The notes under the pieces were generated by a model, which was given only the letters and a program-made list of their open reading frames with translations, was not told where the DNA came from and did not search any database. The position numbers and the translations under genes were made by a program. Of a stretch of DNA of 64,000 bases, positions 26,507 through 33,843 are shown piece after piece; within the stretch, counting starts at the first letter, position 1; every line of letters begins with the position of its first letter. The stretch is from Kocuria sp. TGY1127_2. Its GTDB lineage: Bacteria; Actinomycetota; Actinomycetes; Actinomycetales; Micrococcaceae. Location of the stretch: contig NZ_AP022834.1 in assembly GCF_013394385.1 (NCBI RefSeq), forward strand, positions 248,001 through 312,000, read 5' to 3'.

Positions 26507-26577
26507 TCAAACAACGTTCTATTCTCGAACACGGTTCGACTTATCGAACGGTGTTCTATTCATCGAACACAGTTCGA
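26507..26577. promoter_or_regulatory. Four-copy palindromic operator array
   Basis: 15-bp palindromes TCGAAC-nnn-GTTCGA are perfect at 26525-26539 and 26563-26577, one-mismatch at 26544-26558 and more degenerate at 26507-26521. Copy starts are 18, 19 and 19 bp apart. The array fills the TetR/MFS divergent promoter. Confidence 0.8.
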
Positions 26578-26597
26578 TCCGATAGAAAGGTTTCCCT

Positions 26598-28067
26598 ATG
26601 TCTGCCCAAGAAATTTCGACGATGGAGGCTCCACCACAAGCCTCCAACAAGCCTCAGAGCTTGCGCGCGGCGTGGCCCGCACTCCTCGGCCTTTGTCTGG
26701 CGATGCTCGTGGAGATGGTCGACAACTCGATCCTCAACGTCGCCTTGCCTACGGTTGGGCGAGACCTTCACGCGAGTCCGACGGACCTTCAGTGGATCGT
26801 CGGAGCCTACTCCCTCACTTTCGGAGGGCTGCTCATGGTGGGCGGCACCCTCGGTGACAAGCTCGGGCGGCGTCGCACCTTGTTGACCGGGCTCGCGCTC
26901 TTCGGTCTGGCAGGTCTGGCGGTTCTGCTCGTGCAGACCCCGGCAGAGCTGATCGCCGTCCGTGCCCTGTCCGGGGCGTTCGCCGCACTCATGGCCCCGC
27001 TGACCATGTCCTTGGTTTTCCGCCTCTTCGACCGAGAAGATCTGCGGACCAAGGCGATCGGTGTGATCATGGTCGTGTCCATGATCGGCTTCGCGATTGG
27101 GCCGACGCTGGCCGGACTCGCCGTGGAAAGCTGGCCGTGGCAGTCGCTCCTCGTCCTCAACGCCCCGATGGCCCTGATCGCGTGGCTGGGGGTTCGACTC
27201 GGTGTTGAGAGGGACAAGCTGGAGGACCGTCGAGTCGGCGGAACCGACGTTCCCGGAGCGCTGTTCTCCGTCGGAGCTCTCGGTTTGATCCTCTATTCGT
27301 TCACCGCAGGAACCGAATACGGTTGGTCCTCTCCGAAGACCCTGGGCATCCTGGTTGCAGGGATCGTGTGTCTGGTGGCTTTCATCTGGCGAGAGAAAAC
27401 GGCCAAAGATCCGATGCTCGACCTGACCTTGCTATCGATTCCGACGGTTCGCGGATCGGCCATCATCCAGACCGCCGTGATGATTGCGATGGTCGGTGTG
27501 ATGTTCGGTTCGACCCAGCTGTATCAATTCGCATGGGGTTGGTCCGCTTTCAAGGCCGGGTTGGCGAACCTGCCGTTCGTCGCCGGAATGCTGCTGGCCG
27601 GGCCTTTCGTCGACAGAATGGTGGTCAAACTCGGCCACCGCAAAACCTCAATGATCGGCTCGGTGCTGGTTCTGGGGAGTCTGCTGTTGTGGGTGTATGC
27701 GGTTTCCCACAGTTATGTCTGGTGCGCGATCGGGATGCTCATCATGACCATGGGTATGCGAACCATCATGACGACGGGCGCGGTCGCCCTCTTGGGTGCC
27801 CTTCCTGAAACCCACACCTCAATCGGTTCCGCGATGAACGACACCGCTCAAGAACTCGGTAACGCCGTGGGCGTGGCGGTCGTCGGAACGGTCATGGCGA
27901 CTGTCGTCGGGAAGACTCTGCCGCACGGCGCGTGGGATGCCGCGACCGTCAACGGATTCGTGCACTCCCAGCAGATCTCCTTCTGGATTCTGGCGGGCAT
28001 TGTGCTCGTCATGTCCTTCATTGGGGTGCGTACCCTGACGGATTCCAAGGAGACGGAAGAGCACTGA
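26598..28067 (+). CDS. MFS transporter, DHA2 (EmrB/QacA-like) drug exporter
   Basis: A 489-residue membrane protein with about 14 predicted helices. Family marks are VEMVDNSILNVALPTVGRDL in helix 1 (the DHA2 D-x-T/S-I-VNVALP type), WIVGAYSLTFGG and GDKLGRRRTLL in loop 2-3. GAAAGG precedes the ATG. Expression should be controlled by the divergent TetR protein through the four-site array. A multidrug or toxic-metabolite efflux role fits; the substrate is unknown. Confidence 0.92.
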   Translation: MSAQEISTMEAPPQASNKPQSLRAAWPALLGLCLAMLVEMVDNSILNVALPTVGRDLHASPTDLQWIVGAYSLTFGGLLMVGGTLGDKLGRRRTLLTGLALFGLAGLAVLLVQTPAELIAVRALSGAFAALMAPLTMSLVFRLFDREDLRTKAIGVIMVVSMIGFAIGPTLAGLAVESWPWQSLLVLNAPMALIAWLGVRLGVERDKLEDRRVGGTDVPGALFSVGALGLILYSFTAGTEYGWSSPKTLGILVAGIVCLVAFIWREKTAKDPMLDLTLLSIPTVRGSAIIQTAVMIAMVGVMFGSTQLYQFAWGWSAFKAGLANLPFVAGMLLAGPFVDRMVVKLGHRKTSMIGSVLVLGSLLLWVYAVSHSYVWCAIGMLIMTMGMRTIMTTGAVALLGALPETHTSIGSAMNDTAQELGNAVGVAVVGTVMATVVGKTLPHGAWDAATVNGFVHSQQISFWILAGIVLVMSFIGVRTLTDSKETEEH

Positions 28068-28183
28068 ATGCTAGGAGCAACACTGATGACCAAGAACTTG
28101 TCAATTCCGCGGCCGTACCTTCGAAGAAGTGGTCAGAGGATGATAACGCCCGTAGTTAGAGCCTGATCAGACGATCTGCTGTC

Positions 28184-28789
28184 TCACCGGCTGATCCATC
28201 CGAGGGCAGGGAGAATCACTTCGTCGACGATATCGGTCACTTCGGCGGACGTAACGGGTCCCGTGGTGAGGTGACTGGCGAGCACGATTGCAGGCCCGGC
28301 GCTGATTCGTGCAGGGGTCACCGCGCTGGCATCAATCTGCCCGTCGGTGGCTGCGCGTGTGAGTGCTTCGGAGACAAGCCGCTGACGTGGATTGACCAAA
28401 AGGACGGTGATCTGGTTCCAGAGCTCGGGCCGACGGTCGCGCTCGAGCAGTAGTGGTGTTAGTGCTCGACCAAGAGGGGTGGTGAGTCCAGTCGCCAGAT
28501 CCCCCAGGAAAGTAATTAGCTCTGAGCGGAGATTGCCGACAGCGTCAAGGCGGGTACCGCTAGGATGTTCGCTTCGCCTTGCTTGGTCTTCGGCGCGGGT
28601 CAGCGCTGCCATGACAAGTTGCTCAGGGCTGGTCCACCGCCGATACAGGGAGGCTTTGCCTGCTCCCGCACGGGCCGCAATGCGGTCGAACGTCAGGCCT
28701 GCCATGCCGTGTTCGGCGAGTTCGGCCAGTGTGGCCTCGAAGACTGCGTGTTCGAGCTCGCTGCCTCGTCGGCGGGCACGTGCGCTCAC
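28184..28789 (-). CDS. TetR-family transcriptional regulator
   Basis: A repressor of about 201 residues. The helix-turn-helix is LEHAVFEATLAELAEHGMAGLTFDRIAARAGAGKASLYRRWTSPEQLVMAAL, with a C-terminal TetR_C-like helical domain. GTG 28789 is preferred because a TGGAG site lies 8 bases upstream; TTG 28804 is the longer alternative. The stop of an upstream open frame overlaps the GTG as TAGTG. It lies downstream of and co-oriented with an amidohydrolase gene and may control the two amidohydrolases, but no shared operator was demonstrated. Confidence 0.85.
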   Translation of the reverse strand: MSARARRRGSELEHAVFEATLAELAEHGMAGLTFDRIAARAGAGKASLYRRWTSPEQLVMAALTRAEDQARRSEHPSGTRLDAVGNLRSELITFLGDLATGLTTPLGRALTPLLLERDRRPELWNQITVLLVNPRQRLVSEALTRAATDGQIDASAVTPARISAGPAIVLASHLTTGPVTSAEVTDIVDEVILPALGWISR

Positions 28790-29139
28790 TATCGCACGCT
28801 CCAAGGAACGGTGGTGCGGAGAGTTGCCGCTACCTGGTATTGGTCGTAACTACGCCACAGCGGCAGGATGACGTGTGGCTCAGGGGTTGATTTCCAGACA
28901 CAGGATTTGTTCGGCATGTTAGTAAGCAATGCGACCTCGCCCTTTGCTGATATGTAGGTACCTTTCAGGCTCGTTCGTGTTTCCTCGATGGCGATCAAGA
29001 ACTCGCTCCCGGAGAACATGATCTGGGCTACGCTCACGTGTCGATGCCTTTGTGTCCATAATATTGCAGCCGTACTCTTCCGAGATCCGTTAGCTGATTG
29101 CGGATTGGGGCTGGGCGCTGGAGGTGTGACTCCAGTCAA
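28789..29139 (-). CDS. Possible small hypothetical protein upstream of TetR
   Basis: A 116-codon frame in a 456-bp space between the amidohydrolase and TetR genes. Its stop shares a base with the TetR start (TAGTG), which is what coupled genes show. The predicted protein has no recognisable domain, its N-terminal 35 residues look random, and there is no clear ribosome site. The frame may be chance, and the region may simply be leader DNA. A TTGTACTGTTCAGT element near 29237 could be a promoter or operator. Confidence 0.25.
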   Translation of the reverse strand: MTGVTPPAPSPNPQSANGSRKSTAAILWTQRHRHVSVAQIMFSGSEFLIAIEETRTSLKGTYISAKGEVALLTNMPNKSCVWKSTPEPHVILPLWRSYDQYQVAATLRTTVPWSVR

Positions 29140-29245
29140 ATGCTTCCGCCGAGCGCAAGTTAACCGGAATGTTTCCGATCACCATCCCATGCGCTCGCAG
29201 GGCGGACCTGCTGCGTTCCCGCAGTGAGGAGTTTTATTGTACTGT

Positions 29246-30343
29246 TCAGTTCGTCTCTACGGCCACGCCGGCGATCCACACAGCTGCAGGATGACGCAGG
29301 ATCCGGGGCTCAATGGTGGGGTCGCTGTCGACGAGGACGAGGTCGGCTCGTTTGGCAATGTCGATCCTGCCCCGATCGGATAGCCCGAACGCGTCCGCAG
29401 CTGCACTCGTCGCAGCGGTGAGTGCCTCGGATGGAGTCAGCCCGCATTTTTGCAGATAAGCGATCTCGTCGTGGAGGGAAGGGCCATGCTCTACAGGGGC
29501 GATCGGCGTTTCATTCGCGTCCGTTCCAGCGACGATCGGAACTCCAGCCGCATGCATTGCGTGAACGCTGTCGACGGAATGTTGAAATGCTTCATCGGCT
29601 CGGTCGCCGAGTTGAACCTGTGCCATGGCGCGCATCATGACCAGTGTCGGGGATGAGATCGTCCCCTGCCTCAGCATCTGCTTCAGCGTCGTGTCCGCCA
29701 GGTCTCGGTCGAGCGGCGCGTGGGTAAGGATGTCGACGCCGGCATCAAGGCCGCGGTCGAATGCGGAAGCCGTCACAACGTGTGCCACGGTCATCAGACC
29801 CCGCTTATGTGCTCCTTGGACCAAGGCGGCGAGGGTTGCGTTGTCTAGAGCGGGCACGTCGGTCGCGTCGGGGTCTTCAATGATGATCTTGATGAGGTCG
29901 GATCCATTTTGAACGCGCCAGTCGAGGTATCGATCCGCATCCGTCGCACCGGTGACTCCGCTCGCGGAGGGAAAACCCATACGTGTGATTTGGGTACTGC
30001 CTGGCGCAGAGGCCGCGGAGCCGGCGCTGACGATCGCGGGGGCGCCTATGGTCTCCCGTTGCTCGATTATCAGTGAGTCAGGGTGGGTGCCGAGGTCGAC
30101 CAGTGTGGTGACACCGGCCCGCGCAGCGTTCTGCAAGGCGTTGCTTGAGCCAAGGTGCACATGAGTGTCGATGAGGCCAGGCAAGAGGAACTTCCCAGTC
30201 CCGTCGACGTCTCCGTCTGTCATCGCATTGTCTGACGCAGGGCGAATTGAGGTGATAGCCGCATCGAAGACCACATCAACTGGATGGTTGCTGTTTTTGC
30301 TGGCGGCGAAGGCAAGGCGCACATTTCGAATTCTTGTTGTCAT
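29246..30343 (-). CDS. Amidohydrolase-superfamily enzyme (imidazolonepropionase/prolidase-like)
   Basis: A metal-dependent hydrolase of 365 residues. The metal-binding HxH is in LPGLIDTHVHLG, further ligands lie in VAHVVTASAFDRGLDAGVDILTHA, and the catalytic Asp is in IVAGTDANE. The C-terminal composite beta-domain segment is GRIDIAKRADLVLVDSDP. ATG 30343 is chosen over upstream codons because a -10-like TACACT ends 7 bases before it, implying a leaderless mRNA with no ribosome site. It is divergent from another amidohydrolase. Family members cleave amides, lactams or ureas; the substrate is unknown. Confidence 0.85.
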   Translation of the reverse strand: MTTRIRNVRLAFAASKNSNHPVDVVFDAAITSIRPASDNAMTDGDVDGTGKFLLPGLIDTHVHLGSSNALQNAARAGVTTLVDLGTHPDSLIIEQRETIGAPAIVSAGSAASAPGSTQITRMGFPSASGVTGATDADRYLDWRVQNGSDLIKIIIEDPDATDVPALDNATLAALVQGAHKRGLMTVAHVVTASAFDRGLDAGVDILTHAPLDRDLADTTLKQMLRQGTISSPTLVMMRAMAQVQLGDRADEAFQHSVDSVHAMHAAGVPIVAGTDANETPIAPVEHGPSLHDEIAYLQKCGLTPSEALTAATSAAADAFGLSDRGRIDIAKRADLVLVDSDPTIEPRILRHPAAVWIAGVAVETN

Positions 30344-30350
30344 GAGAAAT

Positions 30351-30378
30351 AGTGTACAATTTTGTTCACTAAAGTCAA
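30351..30378 (-). promoter_or_regulatory. Promoter for a leaderless amidohydrolase mRNA, covered by a palindrome
   Basis: On the minus strand TTGACT (30373-30378) and TACACT (30351-30356) are 16 bp apart, and the ATG begins 7 bases after the -10. A 20-bp palindrome AGTG-n-ACAA-nn-TTGT-n-CACT (30351-30370) overlies the spacer and -10, so a bound repressor would block polymerase. Confidence 0.6.
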
Positions 30379-30417
30379 TTAATGTCTGAGTCTTGCCGGG
30401 CAAGAAGGATGGTCAGT

Positions 30418-31368
30418 ATGCCGGACAAAACCGAGCTCATAGATGTCCACGCGCATTTCCTCACGGAGGACTACGTTGCCGCAGCGCAGGACGCCGGGCA
30501 TGTGTATCCGGACGGGATGCCTGGCTGGCCATCATGGACCATTGACCAACAGCTTGCGGATATGAATCGTCGAAGGATTCGCAAAGCAGTGCTTTCGATC
30601 TCGTCACCCGGAGTGCACTTCGGTGACGACGACGATGCGGCTTCGCTAGCTCAATCCGTGAATGACGCTGCCGCGCGTCACGTCCGGCACTATCCTGACC
30701 GCTTCAGGTTCTTCGCATCAGTCCCTGTTCCCAATATGGATGCGGCCATTCGCGAGACGCGCCGCTCACTCGACAATCTCGGGGCCGTGGGTGTAGCGCT
30801 TGAATCGAACGCTCACGGTCAATATCTCGGACACCCTGCAATGGAGCCGTTGTGGGCAGAGCTTGACGCTCGGAAGGCCGCAGTGTTTGTGCATCCGACC
30901 TCTCCTGTCGGCTGGGAGCAGTCAGCGTTGGGCAGACCGCGGCCGATGCTCGAGTTCATGTTCGACAACACTCGCAGTATCGTCGATTTGGTCTTCTCCG
31001 GGGTCTTGGACCGCTATCCGGACATGAAGGTGATCGTCCCGCACGCTGGAGCAGTGTTGCCTGCTCTTTCAGACCGTATCGCGCTTTTCCAGCGGATGTT
31101 AGGCACCGGGACTACCGCATGGCAGGATGCCATGAACAGGTTTTGGTTTGATATGGCGGGCACGCCATTCCCAACTGCCGTGCCGGTCCTCGAAAAGGTG
31201 GCCGGTTCCGATCACATTCTTTACGGCAGTGATTCTTGCTGGACGCCCGCGGCTGGTGTGGACGCACAGCTGGAGAGTATTGACGCGGCCGACGCCCCCC
31301 GCGGGGTCTCGTCATGGCGAAAGCTGGCTACCGCGAATGCGGAGCGTCTATTCGGTTCACGACTGTAA
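30418..31368 (+). CDS. Amidohydrolase 2 family protein (ACMSD/hydroxyarylic-acid-decarboxylase type)
   Basis: 316 residues. The N-terminal metal site is LIDVHAHFLTEDY, followed by MNRRRIRKAVLSISSPGVHFGDD, the middle HP motif VFVHPTSP, a second His in VIVPHAGAVLPAL and the C-terminal catalytic Asp in ILYGSDSCWTP. This pattern is that of aminocarboxymuconate-semialdehyde decarboxylase and related non-oxidative decarboxylases or hydrolases. ATG 30418 has AGAAGG at 9 bases; ATG 30382 is an alternative. Position beside aromatic-degradation genes suggests decarboxylation of an aromatic acid or ring-cleavage product. Confidence 0.85.
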   Translation: MPDKTELIDVHAHFLTEDYVAAAQDAGHVYPDGMPGWPSWTIDQQLADMNRRRIRKAVLSISSPGVHFGDDDDAASLAQSVNDAAARHVRHYPDRFRFFASVPVPNMDAAIRETRRSLDNLGAVGVALESNAHGQYLGHPAMEPLWAELDARKAAVFVHPTSPVGWEQSALGRPRPMLEFMFDNTRSIVDLVFSGVLDRYPDMKVIVPHAGAVLPALSDRIALFQRMLGTGTTAWQDAMNRFWFDMAGTPFPTAVPVLEKVAGSDHILYGSDSCWTPAAGVDAQLESIDAADAPRGVSSWRKLATANAERLFGSRL

Positions 31369-31404
31369 ACCTATTAGGGTTGCAGGCGCCGGTGTGAGTG
31401 TTTT

Positions 31405-31760
31405 TCGAGCATGCGGCCTGCCTCCTCCCGGCGGACTGGGGTAGTCTCCCCACCCACTGGAGGAGGCCGTGACCTGTGACAAACTCACAGGGGTTGGCCG
31501 CTGCCGAGGATCCTCACTCGACCCTTCAACAGCACTGGTAGCGACCACGGAGTCGCGGCCCCCGGTCAATCGCTGTCTTTTGCCGGGTTCGTTGCTCAGG
31601 GCAGGGGCAAAAGGGCTCGGAAAGGAACCTTCCAGCGGCTAAGGCCTGTCTTCCGAGTAACAAGCAGTGTGACGCCGGAGTGTTGGGTCAGGGGCTCTGG
31701 CTGTATGGGTAAGAGGCCCCGCGGGGCGTACCTGGGCGCGCCAGGTCGCCGCGGGGCATC
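31405..31760 (+). ncRNA. Highly structured noncoding element, HEARO/omega-RNA-like, without iscB
   Basis: It fills the gap between two convergent genes and contains a series of perfect stems: GCCTCCTCC/GGAGGAGGC (31420-31428 with 31459-31467) enclosing TGGGG/CCCCA; CCTGTGA/TCACAGG (31473-31479 with 31485-31491); GCGAC/GTCGC around CCACGGAGTC; TTTTGCC/GGCAAAA; CTCGGAA/TTCCGAG around the AGCGGCTAAGGCC block; and a terminal GCCCCGCGG/CCGCGGGGC (31716-31724 with 31749-31757) enclosing ACCTGG/CCAGGT. No protein-coding frame fits. From memory, the order of stems and the single-stranded blocks resemble HEARO RNA, the guide RNA class of IscB nucleases; this was not checked by a covariance search. No iscB follows, so it would be a solo element. 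The boundaries are approximate, and orientation follows the HEARO-like reading. Confidence 0.5.
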
Positions 31761-31772
31761 GTCGCAGAGTTC

Positions 31773-32984
31773 TTAGACCAGTGGACTGACCGGCTCTTTG
31801 ATTCCCAAAAGCGCACGACCGTAAATTTCCGTGGCGATGCCCGGTCCAATGATCGCGTGGCGGGATGCCGTGTTCAGGTCACGCCACGTGCGCTGGAGCG
31901 GGTTGGCGGTCGCGAAGCTGCCAGCGCCTTGGATTGACAGTAGCTTGTCCATAGCTTCACGTGTCTTTTCAGCAGCATAGCCGGTATCCATGCGCACGCG
32001 GGAGCGCTCGAGCATGGACGGTTGAGTGCCCGCTCTCGCATGCTCGTCCAAATTATTAGCGGAGCGCTGGATGTGGAGCTCAGCTGTGTCGATCAGACTT
32101 GCCGCTTCGGCGATGCCAATCTGCGTGGAACCTGCATCCACCGCATGGTCGAAGAAAGTGTAGGAAATGCCCTTGCCCTTGGCCATGGAGGCGAGGACCA
32201 GATTCAGGCCTTGGCGGGCTGCGCCGACAAGTGGACCGGCCAGAACTAGCGCAAGCACCGAGGCGAAAGAAGTGCGGTACAAGGCCTCGTCTTTGTACTC
32301 CGTAGCCGTTTCGCCTTTCAGTGCCTCACTTACCGAGAGTACTCGATGGTCCGGGACGAATACATCCTCCGCGATCAGGGTGTTGCTGCCTGTTCCGGAC
32401 ATTCCTGCCACGAACCAAGTATCCTTATAGCCCAACTCGCCTATCGGAACGATAGCGACCCCCTGATCGACCTGCGCGCCCGTTTCATCGACCATTGGTA
32501 TACCGAGAAGCGTCCAATCCGCGTGCTGACTACCCGAGGCGAAGCCCCAGTTGCCGTTGATGACGTAACCGCCGTCTACACGCTTGCTGGTGCCGTTGGG
32601 CGCAAGTACGCCGCACACCTTGGCATCGGGGTTCTCTCCCCAGATCTCGTCCTGCGCTTGCTGCGAATACCGTCCCCCTACCCAGCAACAAACATTGATC
32701 AAAGTGGTGACCCAAGCGGTGGAAGTATCCGCCTCTGCGATCAACGCATTGATGTCTACGAAGTTGCGAATGGACAGTTCGAGCCCGCCGTAGCGTCTAG
32801 GGATCGTGAGCTTGAATGCTTCGGCTTCATCCAGAGCGTCAATTACTGGCTGAGCAATGCGGCGGTTCTCCTCACTCTCCCGGGCGTGCTCGCTGATCAC
32901 ACCCTGGATGTCTATCACGCGTTTCTTGAGCTCTTCGACACCGGCCAAGTTCGTGGTGTCGGGTGTCCGGGTTGTGGTCGTCAT
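31773..32984 (-). CDS. Flavin-dependent monooxygenase, acyl-CoA-dehydrogenase fold (HsaA/HpaB-like group D)
   Basis: The oxygenase component of a two-component system that uses reduced flavin from a separate reductase to hydroxylate an aromatic ring. 403 residues. The sequence follows the acyl-CoA dehydrogenase-like monooxygenases: RRYGGLELSIRNFVDINALIAEADTSTAWV near the N-terminus, GYVINGNWGFASGSQHADW in the flavin region, and SIQGAGSFATANPLQRTWRDLNTASRHAIIGP near the C-terminus with the Arg/His typical of HsaA-type enzymes. It is divergent from a flavin reductase at 33278, which is its obvious partner. Confidence 0.88.
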   Translation of the reverse strand: MTTTTRTPDTTNLAGVEELKKRVIDIQGVISEHARESEENRRIAQPVIDALDEAEAFKLTIPRRYGGLELSIRNFVDINALIAEADTSTAWVTTLINVCCWVGGRYSQQAQDEIWGENPDAKVCGVLAPNGTSKRVDGGYVINGNWGFASGSQHADWTLLGIPMVDETGAQVDQGVAIVPIGELGYKDTWFVAGMSGTGSNTLIAEDVFVPDHRVLSVSEALKGETATEYKDEALYRTSFASVLALVLAGPLVGAARQGLNLVLASMAKGKGISYTFFDHAVDAGSTQIGIAEAASLIDTAELHIQRSANNLDEHARAGTQPSMLERSRVRMDTGYAAEKTREAMDKLLSIQGAGSFATANPLQRTWRDLNTASRHAIIGPGIATEIYGRALLGIKEPVSPLV

Positions 32985-33072
32985 TGCGATCGCTTCCTCT
33001 CATCATCGAGACCGCGTCCAGTGATCTGGAACACGTTTTCATTCAGTGTGGCAACCGGGATCACAGCTGTCT

Positions 33073-33087
33073 TGTGCTCTCGGCACA
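33073..33087. promoter_or_regulatory. Short inverted repeat in monooxygenase/reductase intergenic region
   Basis: TGTGC-TCTCG-GCACA, with perfect 5-bp arms, near the middle of the 293-bp divergent region. It is a weak operator candidate for the CdaR-type or GntR regulator of this locus. Nothing else distinctive was seen in the region besides ribosome sites. Confidence 0.25.
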
Positions 33088-33277
33088 GACTTTCCTCCTC
33101 CTTTGTGCTCCTGGTTTTCCAGAATGAGATTTGGGCGAGCCGCACGAGAAAAGTGGGATTTCTGGGCCCGCAGCCCTGGGGTGGAGGGTTGGGCCGGCGT
33201 TGAATGGTAACCAGCAATACCCCGAAGGAATCTGCGCTGGGCGAAGGGCCCGGCGTCTCAGGCAGGAGGAACTCATC

Positions 33278-33838
33278 ATGACGACCGCACGGGTAACGCC
33301 ATTGACCGGACCGGACGCGGCGACCAGGTTCCGACGGGCCGCAGGCCACCTCCCCACCGGAGCATCCGTGGTTACGGCACTCGATCGGCACGACCCCTTT
33401 GGCATGACAGTGGGTTCGCTGACCTGCGCCTCTTATGATCCACCGATGATCATCTTTTTTGCCCAGCGGGGCTCTAGAACTGCTAGCGTAATCGAAGCTT
33501 CCGGATGGTTCGGCGTTAACGTGCTCGGGAGAGGAGCCGAGGCTCAGTGCTATCGGTTCGCTTCCTCAGCTCCGGATCGCTTCGACGACATCGAGCTCTG
33601 CGAGTCGCTCTCCGGCATGCCGCGTTTGAGAAGGGCAGTGCTCTGGATGGACTGCCGGCTCGATAGTGTTGTAACCGCGGGCGACCACCTGGGCTTCTTG
33701 GGCAGGGTCCAGGACTATGATACGACGTCTTGCCGCGAACAGCCCCTTGTCTATTGCAAGAGCAGAATCGCTCCGCTCAACGCCGGATCGGGCCGTCACC
33801 TACCGACAGAATCATTAACCTGGTGGGGAGAACTCTGA
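33278..33838 (+). CDS. NAD(P)H:flavin reductase, HpaC/HsaB-like
   Basis: Supplies FMNH2 or FADH2 to the divergent monooxygenase. 186 residues of the split-barrel flavin-reductase domain: FRRAAGHLPTGASVVTALDRHDPFGMTVGSLTCASYDPPMIIF, then WFGVNVLG, and the C-terminal QPLVYCKSRIAPL. ATG 33278 has AGGAGGA at 6 bases; the open frame reaches further upstream without support. It is convergent with the CdaR-type regulator, 5 bp apart. Confidence 0.9.
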   Translation: MTTARVTPLTGPDAATRFRRAAGHLPTGASVVTALDRHDPFGMTVGSLTCASYDPPMIIFFAQRGSRTASVIEASGWFGVNVLGRGAEAQCYRFASSAPDRFDDIELCESLSGMPRLRRAVLWMDCRLDSVVTAGDHLGFLGRVQDYDTTSCREQPLVYCKSRIAPLNAGSGRHLPTESLTWWGEL

Positions 33839-33843
33839 AGGTC

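Noticed and set aside
31405-31760. tmRNA, RNase P RNA, SRP RNA or a B12 riboswitch
   Set aside because: Their conserved blocks are absent; only the HEARO-like reading remained plausible.
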